NCBI GenBank assembly: GCA_049116495.1
Contig: JAGDYV010000051.1
Location: 1-43,179, forward strand
Length of the DNA stretch: 43,179 nt
Source of the DNA: CAJQQK01 sp049116495
GTDB lineage: Bacteria; Pseudomonadota; Alphaproteobacteria; Rhizobiales; Hyphomicrobiaceae
Direction: 5' to 3'
Within the stretch, counting starts at the first letter, position 1; every line of letters starts with the position of its first letter. The translations under genes and the position numbers were made by a program. Below are positions 1-9,440 of the stretch, one piece after another. The notes under the pieces were generated by a model that saw only the letters and a list, made by a program, of their open reading frames with translations, searched no databases and had not been told where the DNA came from.

Positions 1-2
1 TT

Positions 3-644
3 TTGATGGCCGATGAAATCAATCGCGCCAGCCCGCGCACGCAGTCGGCGCTATTGCAGGCAATGCAGGAACACCACGTCACGGTGGCTGGTGCCCGACA
101 CGATACGCCGCAACCGTTTCATGTTTTGGCAACTCAAAACCCGCTTGAGCAGGAAGGCACTTATCCGCTTCCAGAAGCACAACTCGACCGCTTCCTTTTA
201 CAGATCGACGTCGACTATCCTGATGAGCAGGCCGAACGCCGGATGCTGATCGCCACGACTGGTACGCTGAACGCGAAGGCTGCGACGGTGTTGTCCGGTC
301 TCGAAATTATGGAGATTCAGCGGCTTGTTCGCCAAATGCCGGTGTCCGATAAGGTCGTAGAGGCCATTCTTGCCTTGGTGCGTTCTGCCCGCCCAGGCGA
401 AGGCGCCAGTGAAGTGACGAACAAATACGTGGCCTGGGGCCCGGGTCCACGTGCCAGTCAGGCGCTGATGCTTGCGGTGCGCGCCAAGGCGCTGCTTGAT
501 GGCCGTCTTGCTCCATCGGTCGACGACGTTGTCGATTTGGCTGAACCAGTGCTCAAACATCGTATGGCTCTGACCTTTACCGCTCGAACGGAGGATCGCG
601 AGATCAGTTCCATTATTGCCGATCTGACAAGCGCGCTGGAGTAG
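3..644 (+). CDS. MoxR-family AAA+ ATPase, C-terminal part (5' end outside window)
   Basis: This is the C-terminal 213 residues of a MoxR-type AAA+ ATPase; the reading frame is open to the window edge, so the Walker A part is missing. The first visible residues, MADEINRASPRTQSALLQAM, are the Walker B region typical of MoxR proteins, and a sensor-1 region (ATQNPLEQEGTYPLPEAQLDRF region, about residue 44) follows. The rest is the helical lid domain. MoxR ATPases are known to act as chaperones that help mature or activate partner complexes, often with von Willebrand A-type proteins encoded beside them. The DUF58 gene starts 6 nt after the stop, so the two are surely co-transcribed. The family call is firm; the client is unknown. 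Confidence 0.95.
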   Translation: MMADEINRASPRTQSALLQAMQEHHVTVAGARHDTPQPFHVLATQNPLEQEGTYPLPEAQLDRFLLQIDVDYPDEQAERRMLIATTGTLNAKAATVLSGLEIMEIQRLVRQMPVSDKVVEAILALVRSARPGEGASEVTNKYVAWGPGPRASQALMLAVRAKALLDGRLAPSVDDVVDLAEPVLKHRMALTFTARTEDREISSIIADLTSALE

Positions 645-650
645 ATCCAA

Positions 651-1616
651 GTGGCATTGATCGACCGACTAAGATCGGCGATAGGCGATATTGATCAGCC
701 GGCGCCCGCACTTGCCACAGAAGGCGAGGCCCAGGCACTGGCAGACCGGTTGCCCGATCTGCTGGTTGAAGCGATGCGTGTCTCCAATACACTTGTGCAC
801 GGCATTCATGGTCGCCGGCGATCCGGGCCGGGGGAAACCTTTTGGCAATTCCGCCATTATGAGCAAACCGATGACGCTGCATTGATTGACTGGCGACGCT
901 CCGCCAGTTCGGATCAATATTTCGTTCGCGAACGCGAATGGGAGGCAGCACACACGTTCTGGCTTTGGGCCAATCTGTCGCCGTCGATGTTGTTCAAGAG
1001 CCATCTGGCCTCGACATTCAAACGCGATCGCGGACTGGTCATGCTGCTGGCGGCTGCCGAGCTGTTGGTTCGTTCAGGGGAGCGTGTCGCCTATCTCGGT
1101 CTGACACGGCCAACTGCAAGTCGTCAGGCGGCGTCGCGTATTGCTGAGACCCTTGCAGCGCATCAGTCGGATGCCGCTTTGACAGAAAGCTTGCCGCCAC
1201 CGCAAAGTATCCCGCGTCATTCCGGTGTTGTCCTGTTCTCCGATTTCTTGGATCCGCCGGCTGCAACAATCGAGCGTATGCGCGCGCTCGCTGACGCTGG
1301 AGCGCAGGGACATATGATCCTGATTTCGGATCCGGCCGAAGAAAGCCTGCCTTATGATGGCCGAACTGAATTTCTCGGCCCCGGCGGGCGTGAGGTATGG
1401 ATAGCGGATCGTGTCGAAGCCATACGTAGTTCGTACCAGGATCGCCTGCGTGCGCACCGGGATGAACTGGCGGCCAGCGCCGCGCAGATTGGGTGGACAT
1501 TCATGATCCACCATACTGACCGGCCCGCGGCGGAACCGTTGCTGAGCCTGTCAATGCGCTTGCAGGATCGATCGGCCAGCTTGGCGACCCTCGGGCTGAC
1601 AAGGGGGATCGCATGA
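651..1616 (+). CDS. DUF58 domain protein
   Basis: A 321-residue DUF58 protein, the usual partner of MoxR ATPases. The DUF58 signature lies near residues 50-85, with the segment HGRRRSGPGETFWQFRHYE followed by IDWRRSA; the C-terminal half looks like a von Willebrand A-type fold (VVLFSDFLDP near residue 195, MILISDPAEE near 225). No clear membrane segment is visible, so it may be cytoplasmic. The start is GTG with a GGAG about 10 nt upstream. The stop overlaps the start of the next gene by 4 nt (ATGA), showing tight operon coupling. The exact role is not established; the MoxR-DUF58-membrane protein cluster resembles the Bat (aerotolerance) type of operon. Confidence 0.92.
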   Translation: MALIDRLRSAIGDIDQPAPALATEGEAQALADRLPDLLVEAMRVSNTLVHGIHGRRRSGPGETFWQFRHYEQTDDAALIDWRRSASSDQYFVREREWEAAHTFWLWANLSPSMLFKSHLASTFKRDRGLVMLLAAAELLVRSGERVAYLGLTRPTASRQAASRIAETLAAHQSDAALTESLPPPQSIPRHSGVVLFSDFLDPPAATIERMRALADAGAQGHMILISDPAEESLPYDGRTEFLGPGGREVWIADRVEAIRSSYQDRLRAHRDELAASAAQIGWTFMIHHTDRPAAEPLLSLSMRLQDRSASLATLGLTRGIA

Positions 1617-4528
1617 GTATCGGCGCCCTTGCTTTCCTGAACCCATGGCTGCTTGGCGGTCTTGCGGCGTTACCCATCATCTATTGGTTGCTGCGCACGG
1701 TTCCGCCGAGCCCGCGCCAGGTTGAGTTTCCGCCGACGCGGATATTGGTCGGTCTCGATAATCGAGAAAAGACACCGCACAAGACGCCGTGGTGGTTGAT
1801 GTTGATCCGGCTGCTCGCGGCAGCACTGATTATTTTGGCCTTGGCTGAGCCGGTGCTCAACCCGGATCGCGGCAATGCGTTGAAAGATGGTGGTCCGGTC
1901 GCACTTGTGGTCGACAATGGTTGGAGTGCTGCTGCCGGCTGGTCGGAGCGCTCCTTGATGATCGATCGCTTGATTGACGAAGCCGAAAGTCGCGGTCGGC
2001 CACTTGTCGTCGTTGCTACCGCTGCGGCTGCGAATGTTGCGGCACGCATAGAAGCCCCTGGAGATGCGCGTATTCGTGCCGCCGCGTTGGCGCCGCAGTC
2101 GCACCCCCCCGATCGCAAAGCTGCAATCGACCGTCTCAAGGCCGCGCTCGGAAAACGCACGAACGCAAGCGTGGTTTGGCTTAGCGATGGCATTGATCAC
2201 GGCCATGCCGGGCCATTCATGGAAGCTATTTCGGATCTCGCTGGCAATGGTTTCACCGTGATTGAAACCGGGGATGGTGGCGAGGCGCTGGGTGTATTAG
2301 CCACCGTTGGCAAGGGCGGGCGGCTCGATGCGAATGTTTTGCGCGCAGAGGGCGGCGCGCGTGAAGGCCTTGTTCTAGCTCTTTCCAGCCGTGGTGAGCG
2401 GCTGGGGGAATCGCGTTTCAAGTTCGCACCGGATGAAAGCCGCACGACGGTCTCGTTCGATATGCCGCTTGAGTTGCGCAATCAGGTTTCACGCATCGCG
2501 CTTGCCACCGAACGCTCCGCCGGTGCCGTCAGCCTGATGGATGCGCGCACCAAGTGGAATCGCATTGGCTTGTTGTCCGGAACGGCGCGTGAGGAAGCAC
2601 AACCGCTGCTCGATCCGCTCTACTATATCCGCAAGGCAGCCGGTCCGTTCGCTGAATTGACGGAGACCGACGATGCAAACCTTGCATCGGGTCTGAAGCG
2701 TATTCTGGCGCAAAAGCCGTCTATTCTGATCCTCGCCGATATCGGCACGATCGCCGATGAAGCGGCCACCGACGTCAAGAAGTGGACGGAGAATGGAGGC
2801 GTCCTGGTCCGGTTCGCTGGCCCGCGCCTTGAAAAGGGCGGTGATGAACTCATGCCAATCCCGCTGCGTCTCGGTGGCCGTGAACTGGGTGGGGCGCTCT
2901 CGTGGTCAACTCCGCAACCGTTGGCAGAGTTCGGTGATGACAGCTTGTTTTCAGGACTTGAAGTACCACCGGAGGTTCTGATCCGTCGGCAGGTCCTCGC
3001 CGACCCGACACGCCTCGGTCCGGGCGTAGACGTCTGGGCGCGCCTCAAGGATGGAACACCGCTCGTCACGGCGTCCAAACTGGGGGACGGTCAGATTGTT
3101 CTGTTTCATGTTACAGCGAATACGAAATGGTCGAACCTGCCACTTTCCGGGCTGTTCGTGAATATGTTGCGCCGCCTTGCGACCCTCGGGAAATTGGGCG
3201 GCAGTTCAGAAGGTTCCGGTACTTTGACACGTGATGGCGGTTCGACCCGCGAGACGTCACAATCGGTGCTGCCACCGATCCAGGTGCTGGATGGCTATGG
3301 CGCACTTCGCGCTCCGCCACCAACGGCTCAGGCCGTACCGCGTGGCAAGTTTGACAAAGCCACGGCATCGATTGCCACCCCGCCGGGCTATTACGGGGCC
3401 GCCGGTCGGCCACGCGCGCTTAATGTAATAGCGGAAAAAATGGATTTGAAACCTTTGCCATCGCTTCCTGCCAGCGCCATTCGGCGCGCCTACGAAGGCC
3501 AAACCTCGACACCGCTGAAACCTTGGTTTCTGGGCGCTGCATTGGGGCTGCTGTTTGTCGATGTTATAGCCATCATGCTGCTCGCCGGTGGTGGGCTCTT
3601 TTCGCGACGCAAGTCTGCGGCGGCGGCTACAACTGGTGCGATAGCCGTTCTGATGGCCGGCACGGCGATGTTGCTTGCAATGGCCCCATTTGACCAGGTG
3701 GCGGCGCAAGCCAATTCTCCGCCGCCGTCGAACGTAACTGCGCAGCCGACGGCCAAAGACCAGCGCGATGACGCGCTCGCCTTGAGGATTACGAGTCGCG
3801 TCACGTTCGGCTACGTCATGACCGGTGAGGCGACAACCGACGCTACCAGCCAGGCCGGTCTCGCTGGTCTCGTTAAGGTGCTCACAGCCCGCACGGCGGT
3901 CGAGCCCGGTGATCCGATCGGCGTCAATATCGAGCGCGATGAGATCGCTTTCTTTCCACTGCTCTATTGGCCGGTGACAAAAAGCACCAAACAGCTTGCG
4001 GCGCCGGTACTCGCGAAGATCGATGCCTACATGAAGCAAGGCGGCATGATCATCTTCGATACGCAGGATTACGGCCAGGGTATTCCGTTCCGGTTGACGC
4101 AGCGATCCAGCAACGATCAGCAGACGCCATTGCAGCGTTTGATCGGCCGGCTCGATATTCCGCGTCTAGAACCGGTGGCGGAAGGGCATGTGTTGACCAA
4201 GTCGTTTTATCTGCTGCGGAGCTTTCCAGGACGCTGGGATGGCGGTCAGCTCTGGGTCGAAGCGGGCGGCGCATCCTCTTCGGAAGGCAGGGATCGCAAA
4301 AGCCGCGTTGATGGTGTCAGCTCTATTCTTGTTACCTCCAATGACCTTGCGGCAGCATGGGCGCTTGATGATCGCAACTTGGCGATGTTCCCTGTTGTGC
4401 CCGGCGGTGAACGACAACGTGAAATGGCCTATCGCACGGGTATCAACATCGTCATGTATGCATTAACCGGCAACTATAAAGCCGATCAGGTTCACATCCC
4501 GGCGCTGCTTGAGCGCCTTGGGCAATAA
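1613..4528 (+). CDS. Large membrane protein, BatA-like N-terminus and C-terminal DUF4159
   Basis: A 971-residue membrane protein. Residues 1-80 resemble the aerotolerance-regulator (BatA) N-terminal region, with two hydrophobic segments (FLNPWLLGGLAALPIIYWLL and LIRLLAAALIILALA) flanking a basic loop. A von Willebrand A-like part follows (VALVVDNGWSAA near 95; SVVWLSDGIDHG near 185). Two more hydrophobic segments near residues 640 and 675 bracket a short cytoplasmic loop. The last 220 residues form DUF4159, beginning around FGYVMTGEATTD, with FFPLLYWPV and GGMIIFDTQDYGQG further on. It overlaps the DUF58 gene by 4 nt and is followed after 31 nt by another membrane protein. This gene order is common in Hyphomicrobiales; the cellular function is not established. 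A cell-envelope role is inference. Confidence 0.9.
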   Translation: MSIGALAFLNPWLLGGLAALPIIYWLLRTVPPSPRQVEFPPTRILVGLDNREKTPHKTPWWLMLIRLLAAALIILALAEPVLNPDRGNALKDGGPVALVVDNGWSAAAGWSERSLMIDRLIDEAESRGRPLVVVATAAAANVAARIEAPGDARIRAAALAPQSHPPDRKAAIDRLKAALGKRTNASVVWLSDGIDHGHAGPFMEAISDLAGNGFTVIETGDGGEALGVLATVGKGGRLDANVLRAEGGAREGLVLALSSRGERLGESRFKFAPDESRTTVSFDMPLELRNQVSRIALATERSAGAVSLMDARTKWNRIGLLSGTAREEAQPLLDPLYYIRKAAGPFAELTETDDANLASGLKRILAQKPSILILADIGTIADEAATDVKKWTENGGVLVRFAGPRLEKGGDELMPIPLRLGGRELGGALSWSTPQPLAEFGDDSLFSGLEVPPEVLIRRQVLADPTRLGPGVDVWARLKDGTPLVTASKLGDGQIVLFHVTANTKWSNLPLSGLFVNMLRRLATLGKLGGSSEGSGTLTRDGGSTRETSQSVLPPIQVLDGYGALRAPPPTAQAVPRGKFDKATASIATPPGYYGAAGRPRALNVIAEKMDLKPLPSLPASAIRRAYEGQTSTPLKPWFLGAALGLLFVDVIAIMLLAGGGLFSRRKSAAAATTGAIAVLMAGTAMLLAMAPFDQVAAQANSPPPSNVTAQPTAKDQRDDALALRITSRVTFGYVMTGEATTDATSQAGLAGLVKVLTARTAVEPGDPIGVNIERDEIAFFPLLYWPVTKSTKQLAAPVLAKIDAYMKQGGMIIFDTQDYGQGIPFRLTQRSSNDQQTPLQRLIGRLDIPRLEPVAEGHVLTKSFYLLRSFPGRWDGGQLWVEAGGASSSEGRDRKSRVDGVSSILVTSNDLAAAWALDDRNLAMFPVVPGGERQREMAYRTGINIVMYALTGNYKADQVHIPALLERLGQ

Positions 4529-4559
4529 GCATGCGAAGCTGGCGGGTGAGAGTGAAATA

Positions 4560-6686
4560 ATGTCGTCCAACTGGTCACTCGATTTTGCGCCGATGCTGCC
4601 GCTGCCGGTTTACTGGGCGGCGGTGATCATGGCCGTGTTTTTGGTTTCGTTGCTCTTGCTGCGCGGCAGTCGTGGTGCGTTGATGCGTGCGCTGGCGCTC
4701 GGAGCCCTGATCTTCGCGCTGGCCAATCCGACATTGCGCCAGGAAGAGCGTGAAAACCTCGGCAATATCGCCATTGTCATTCTCGATGAGAGCACCAGTC
4801 AGACGCTAGCCGAGCGTCCGGCGCAAGCCGCGGCGATCCGTAAAAACCTGGAGGCCAAGCTTGGCCGTATCGAAAACCTCGAAGTCAAATGGGTGACCTC
4901 ATCGCGACCGAGCGATAATGCGCGCGCGGGCACCAACGTGTTTGCCGATCTCAATCGCGCCCTTGCGGATACTCCGCCAGACCGACTTGCCGGCGTCATT
5001 ATGGTTACCGACGGTCAGGTGCACGATGTGCCCAAGCAGGCCAAGGATCTTGGCTTCGATGCGCCCGTGCACGCGCTCCTGACCGGTCGGCCGAAAGAGT
5101 TCGACCGCCGTATCGAACTGATCAAGGCGCCGCGATATGGCATTGTCGGCCAATCTCGCGAAATTGAGCTCGTTATTCGCGAGACAGGCGCGAAACCGAA
5201 AAATGGCGATGCGCCGTTGACGCTGCGGGTGCGGCGTGAGGGTGAAGCAGACGAAGACCGCGGTGTTCGTGTCGGCCAGCGCCTGAAGATCCCAATGAAA
5301 TTCCCTCATGCCGGGCAGAATATCGTCGAGCTTGAGCTTTCGGCGACGGATGGTGAGCTGACAATCGCCAACAATCGTGTTGTCGTTGTTGCAGAGGGCG
5401 TGCGCGAGAACCTGCGCGTCCTGCTGGTTTCGGGAAAGCCGCACGCCGGTGAACGCACTTGGCGCAACCTCTTGAAATCGGATGCCGCCGTTGACCTGGT
5501 GCACTTTACCATTCTGCGCCCGCCGCAAAAACAAGACGGCACGCCGATCAATCAACTTTCGCTGATTGCGTTTCCGACGCGAGAGTTGTTCTCACAAAAA
5601 ATTCGTGAGTTTGATCTCATTGTGTTTGACCGCTATGAGCATCGCGGCATCCTGCAGTTGCTCTATTATGACAACATCGCACGCTATGTTGAGCGGCATG
5701 GCGGTGCGTTGCTGGTGGCAGCAGGAGAAGCCTATGCCGGCCAGCAGAGTATCGTGCGCACGCCACTCTTTCCGGTGCTGCCCGCGATGCCGACCGGTGA
5801 TATTATCGAACAGCCCTTCCGCCCTCGTCTCACCAAAGACGGCATTCGTCATCCCGTCACGCGCGACCTGCCGGGTGGCGCCATCAAAGATCCCAACTGG
5901 GGGCGATGGTACCGCCAGATTGACGTCATCCCTGAACGTGGCCGTTCAGTGATGCAAGGCGTCGCTGACAAGCCGCTCTTGCTGCTCGACCGTAAAGGCA
6001 AAGGCCGTGTCGCGCTGCTCACTTCCGATCAAGCCTGGCTCTGGGCGCGACGGTATGATGGCGGCGGGCCGCACACGCAGTTGCTGCGCCGGCTTTCGCA
6101 CTGGCTGATGAAAGAACCGGACCTCGAAGAGGAGCGTCTGCGCGCGACGGCCAAAGGGCTCATTATTACTATCGAGCGGCGCTCGATGGAGGATAAGGTT
6201 GCTGGCCTCACGGTGTCAGAGCCGGGCGGCAAGTCATCCCAGTTACAGCTGACCGAGGCTGGCCCGGGACGCTGGCAAGCGTCGATGACTGCAACCCAGG
6301 CCGGGCTCTACAAGTTTCAAACGAAATCGTCGACGGGTAAGCTGACCGCGGTCGCGCATGCCGGAATAGCCGACCCGCGCGAAATGTCTGAAGTGACGGC
6401 AACCGATAAGAAACTGCGCTCTGTTATCGAGGAAACCGGTGGCAGCGTCTATTGGACCAAGACACGCAACCTGCTTTCTTCAAGCGACCCGGCCGATGTC
6501 ACGGTGCCGCGCGTTACGATGCTGACGGCAGCACGCGTGCTGTCAGGTTCGAACTGGATGGGTCTGCGCGATCGCGAGGCTTACGTCACGCGCGGCGTAC
6601 GTTTAACACCGATGTTCACCGGCCTTGCCGCACTGGCCGCTCTGTTGTTTTTGATCACTTTCGCTTGGTGGCGCGAGGGGCGCTGA
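4560..6686 (+). CDS. Membrane protein with glutamine amidotransferase-like domain
   Basis: A 708-residue membrane protein, last gene of the MoxR cluster. I chose the ATG at 4560; a TTG in the same frame at 4509 would overlap the DUF4159 gene and has no better support. Two N-terminal hydrophobic segments are visible (PVYWAAVIMAVFLVSLLLLR and a following LALGALIFALANPTL), then a von Willebrand A-like stretch (IVILDESTSQTL, IMVTDGQVHDV). Near the middle, YDLIVFDRYEH-type residues and ARYVERHGGALLVAAGEAYAG resemble a class I glutamine amidotransferase-like fold, but no catalytic Cys is obvious, so it is probably not an active amidotransferase. A final transmembrane helix lies at the C-terminus. 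It probably assembles with the upstream DUF4159 protein; this is inferred from context. Confidence 0.85.
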   Translation: MSSNWSLDFAPMLPLPVYWAAVIMAVFLVSLLLLRGSRGALMRALALGALIFALANPTLRQEERENLGNIAIVILDESTSQTLAERPAQAAAIRKNLEAKLGRIENLEVKWVTSSRPSDNARAGTNVFADLNRALADTPPDRLAGVIMVTDGQVHDVPKQAKDLGFDAPVHALLTGRPKEFDRRIELIKAPRYGIVGQSREIELVIRETGAKPKNGDAPLTLRVRREGEADEDRGVRVGQRLKIPMKFPHAGQNIVELELSATDGELTIANNRVVVVAEGVRENLRVLLVSGKPHAGERTWRNLLKSDAAVDLVHFTILRPPQKQDGTPINQLSLIAFPTRELFSQKIREFDLIVFDRYEHRGILQLLYYDNIARYVERHGGALLVAAGEAYAGQQSIVRTPLFPVLPAMPTGDIIEQPFRPRLTKDGIRHPVTRDLPGGAIKDPNWGRWYRQIDVIPERGRSVMQGVADKPLLLLDRKGKGRVALLTSDQAWLWARRYDGGGPHTQLLRRLSHWLMKEPDLEEERLRATAKGLIITIERRSMEDKVAGLTVSEPGGKSSQLQLTEAGPGRWQASMTATQAGLYKFQTKSSTGKLTAVAHAGIADPREMSEVTATDKKLRSVIEETGGSVYWTKTRNLLSSSDPADVTVPRVTMLTAARVLSGSNWMGLRDREAYVTRGVRLTPMFTGLAALAALLFLITFAWWREGR

Positions 6687-6712
6687 CGGACGGCGCAACG
6701 ACGCGGCTCTTG

Positions 6713-6747
6713 GACCGCAAGAATGCACGGCCTCACCCTTTGCGGTC
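6713..6747. terminator. Hairpin between convergent genes
   Basis: GACCGCAA at 6713-6720 pairs with TTGCGGTC at 6740-6747 across a 19-nt loop. It sits between two convergent gene ends (6686 and 6746). No T-run follows, so it is only a possible terminator. Confidence 0.3.
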
Positions 6748-8488
6748 AGGCGGCTCTCTCAAGTTCCGCTTCGGCAGCATGCTCGGCCCATTTAAGGATT
6801 TTTTCCATTTCCGGTGGTGAGCCCGAGCGCAGGATCCGTTGTCCGTCACGGGTTGATGCAAACTTCAAGATGTCGGCACTGAGAACATCACCTGATACCG
6901 CGCAAATGTCGCCAGGCGTAGTATAGCCCGCACCAACCAACAGTTGGGCGTGTGTGCCGCGCAGATGAGGTACGGTGCACACCAGCCGTGCCTGCATCTG
7001 CCAGTCCTCAAGTCGTTGGGTTGAGATGTGTCGCACGCTGATGCGCTCGGCAAGATTGGCTGCGTCCGCGGCGAGCAGATCGCGCACGAGCTCTATGCCG
7101 TGAGGCGTGAGGTGCTCTGCAGTACGTGGGCCGATCGATGGCGCCCGAACGATTTCGTCAGTCATTTCGAGATAGAAGCGCTTGCCGTCGTCAGTTTCAT
7201 CGCTCCCTTCCCAATCGCGCTGGGTCGCCTCGAAGGCATTGGACTTCAGTGACAGTGATTGGTCGACGTTTTGGCGCTGGTTGTCTTCTTGGCTCCAGGG
7301 CTTGTCAGCAAAGTCGCGGTCGGCTTGTTCGCGGCGGCTTTTCAAGTAGCGTCGCCGTTCCTGCCGGGCGCTGCGAATGCGATGCTTGGACCGGTGTTGA
7401 AAACGACGCGCAGATCGTCCACCGGATCGGCGGGAACTGTTGTGGCTGTCACGTGCTTGGACCTCTCCATCGAGCCGCTCCAGCAGTCGAAGAATTCGCT
7501 GCCAATCCCGATCCGATGGGCCGCGCGAGCTTGATGTCTCGCGATGCGAGTTAGGGCGCCCGCTGGGTGCGCCGTCGCCGTGCGTGCGTTCGCTACGCTG
7601 AGTTGCTGCACTTTGGCTCGATGACAGGTGATCAAGTTTTGCGGCGACGGCGCCCAGACGCTGCTGCACATCGCGCATGCGTTCGTCGAAATGCCTAATA
7701 AGCTCCGGCAAGGTGCTGGTGATCTTGGCATCGGCTGTAGAAGATGTGTGACGTTCTCGATCACGGTCTGAGGCCTGCTGCGCCGTGTGTTTGGTGGCAC
7801 GTGCCGTTGTGCCAACATCGTTCGGCGCGCGCTCGACGCGTAGCTGGAACGGATCGCTCTCATATTCTGCAACAGAATGTCGTTCCGTGCGGGTCTGTTT
7901 TGCAATGTGGCTTGCGTCCGGAGCGTGACGTTGCCGGCTCTGTGGAGGCTGCATTCGCCCGTCATAGCGCTTTCTATCGCGTTCTGCGCCGCCGTCTCGA
8001 TGATGGTTATTGACACTACGTCGATCACTTGCGGTTGCGCGCCGCCGTCTCACGTGCTGTGCAAATTGCAGGAAGGCGCCGCCGTCCAACTCGCGACCAT
8101 GACCAAGCAGTGTTTCGACAACGTCGCGAATGGTGACCGTATTGCGCCCGGAGACGGCTGCGCTGTGTTCGGCGCGCCTTAGCGCTTGCAAAAAACCTGT
8201 CGAAGCTTCCGGAGGAGAATTTGTTGCACCGGGCGCGGCGGCTTCCATCTGATGTGCGGCGACTTGCATGAGATTGTGGATGTCAATGTGGTGGTTTGCA
8301 AAGGCTTCACGAGCCGCTGTCGTCTGCATCAGCGCCAGCAGGAGATGTGAGATATCGATCGTCGACGAACCTGCCGTTCGGGCCAGTTCTTCCGCTCGAT
8401 GGCAACTCGCCAACAGAGCTTCTTCGGCAAAGACACTGCCCACTGTTTGCGATCGTAGCTGCTGTCCGCAACACGCACATGTCGTCAT
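6746..8488 (-). CDS. Clp_N-domain / DUF4332 fusion protein with long disordered linker
   Basis: A protein of about 580 residues. I chose the ATG at 8488, giving MTTCACCGQQ; a GTG 27 nt upstream is the alternative. Near the N-terminus is CACC, a possible small metal site. Residues about 15-140 look like the Clp protease N-terminal repeat domain: ISHLLLALMQTTAAREAF in repeat one, VTIRDVVETLLGHG in repeat two. Residues about 145-440 are Arg-, Ser-, Gln- and Asp-rich and look disordered. The C-terminal 135 residues match DUF4332, a helix-hairpin-helix-like fold (APSIGPRTAEHL, then VGAGYTTPGDICAV). There is no AAA+ domain, so it is not a Clp chaperone. It is convergent with the MoxR cluster, and a shared role is conceivable but unproven. 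Confidence 0.8.
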   Translation of the reverse strand: MTTCACCGQQLRSQTVGSVFAEEALLASCHRAEELARTAGSSTIDISHLLLALMQTTAAREAFANHHIDIHNLMQVAAHQMEAAAPGATNSPPEASTGFLQALRRAEHSAAVSGRNTVTIRDVVETLLGHGRELDGGAFLQFAQHVRRRRATASDRRSVNNHHRDGGAERDRKRYDGRMQPPQSRQRHAPDASHIAKQTRTERHSVAEYESDPFQLRVERAPNDVGTTARATKHTAQQASDRDRERHTSSTADAKITSTLPELIRHFDERMRDVQQRLGAVAAKLDHLSSSQSAATQRSERTHGDGAPSGRPNSHRETSSSRGPSDRDWQRILRLLERLDGEVQARDSHNSSRRSGGRSARRFQHRSKHRIRSARQERRRYLKSRREQADRDFADKPWSQEDNQRQNVDQSLSLKSNAFEATQRDWEGSDETDDGKRFYLEMTDEIVRAPSIGPRTAEHLTPHGIELVRDLLAADAANLAERISVRHISTQRLEDWQMQARLVCTVPHLRGTHAQLLVGAGYTTPGDICAVSGDVLSADILKFASTRDGQRILRSGSPPEMEKILKWAEHAAEAELERAA

Positions 8489-8739
8489 GGTCCGGGTCCG
8501 CCCTGCAAGATCCACTTACTGCCGTTTGCCTGACCTGAGCGAGATTTGGAATGTCCGTGCGCGCTCTATCCACATTTTTTAAGAATATCAGTTCTCTAGG
8601 CGCGGTACTTGGCGTTAAAGAAAACAAATGAGAGACGTGTGCTCCTCCACAATCGTTGTTATGCACCAAAGCTTCAGCGCGCAGGGCGGTAAGTAGTCTT
8701 TGGAACTCTTACCGCGCCGGACAGATTTGCCGTGATCAC

Positions 8740-9246
8740 CTAACACCAAAAGCTTGGTTTCTTGGACGATCGGTTGCAGGCGCTGACTGTCCTTGTTCGA
8801 CGCGCTCTCGCTACACGGTGTTTATGGCGCTTCTTTATGCTTGCCGCTTTTGGCCGAGGCGACTGCACGCGTGCCGTGGAGGGTCGCGTTGAACGCCGTT
8901 TCCGAAGCTTTTTTGAATGGCACGGACGCGCCTCAACGCGCGCGCTCCAACCTTTTTCCGCTTTGGCATAGCTAACGACCTTGCTTGCGGCATGCCGGTA
9001 GAAAGCCCAATGCGCCCCATATTCCCAGGCAGTAAAAGCGCGCCATTCCTTTATCGCAGCATTCTTGGCGAGCCTCTTTGTGCGGCCGTCGGCGCCGCCG
9101 GTGTGGGTGTGTTCCTCAAAACAGGTTTTGTTGCCCTCAACACGCCAATTGTGGGCAGAGGCAAAACCGCTTTCATCGGCAGATGCCTGCAGCGCCAAGA
9201 CGATGCATATGCCAACGACCAAAGTCGACAACAGGGTGCGTTTCAT
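8740..9246 (-). CDS. Small secreted protein with Arg/Lys-rich tail, unknown function
   Basis: About 168 residues from the ATG at 9246, chosen because it opens a clear signal peptide (MKRTLLSTLVVGICIVLAL, cleavage expected after ASA). The mature part has an aromatic core (EWRAFTAWEYGAHWAFYRHA) and two Cys that could form a disulfide, one near TCFEEH and one in EARPCHS. After that the last 55 residues are almost all Lys, Arg, Ser, Thr and Pro, ending in a Cys. I recognise no named family. Similar aromatic cores occur in short exported proteins of Hyphomicrobiales as far as I recall. The basic tail could bind acidic polymers, but this is a guess. Confidence 0.65.
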   Translation of the reverse strand: MKRTLLSTLVVGICIVLALQASADESGFASAHNWRVEGNKTCFEEHTHTGGADGRTKRLAKNAAIKEWRAFTAWEYGAHWAFYRHAASKVVSYAKAEKGWSARVEARPCHSKKLRKRRSTRPSTARVQSPRPKAASIKKRHKHRVARARRTRTVSACNRSSKKPSFWC

Positions 9247-9440
9247 TCGAAGTTCCCAGAATTGGATCTTTTCTGGTGGCGACGCACATTTGAAACCTAC
9301 CATCCATGAATCATCTCAGTATCAATTCGCATGATGCTGGACAATAGATTTTGAATAACTGTTTCGCGATATTCGTTTAAGTGATGCAATCGAGCGACGT
9401 TCAAATAGGCATCGTGTAAGCTGTGTCGCTGCGATAATAT

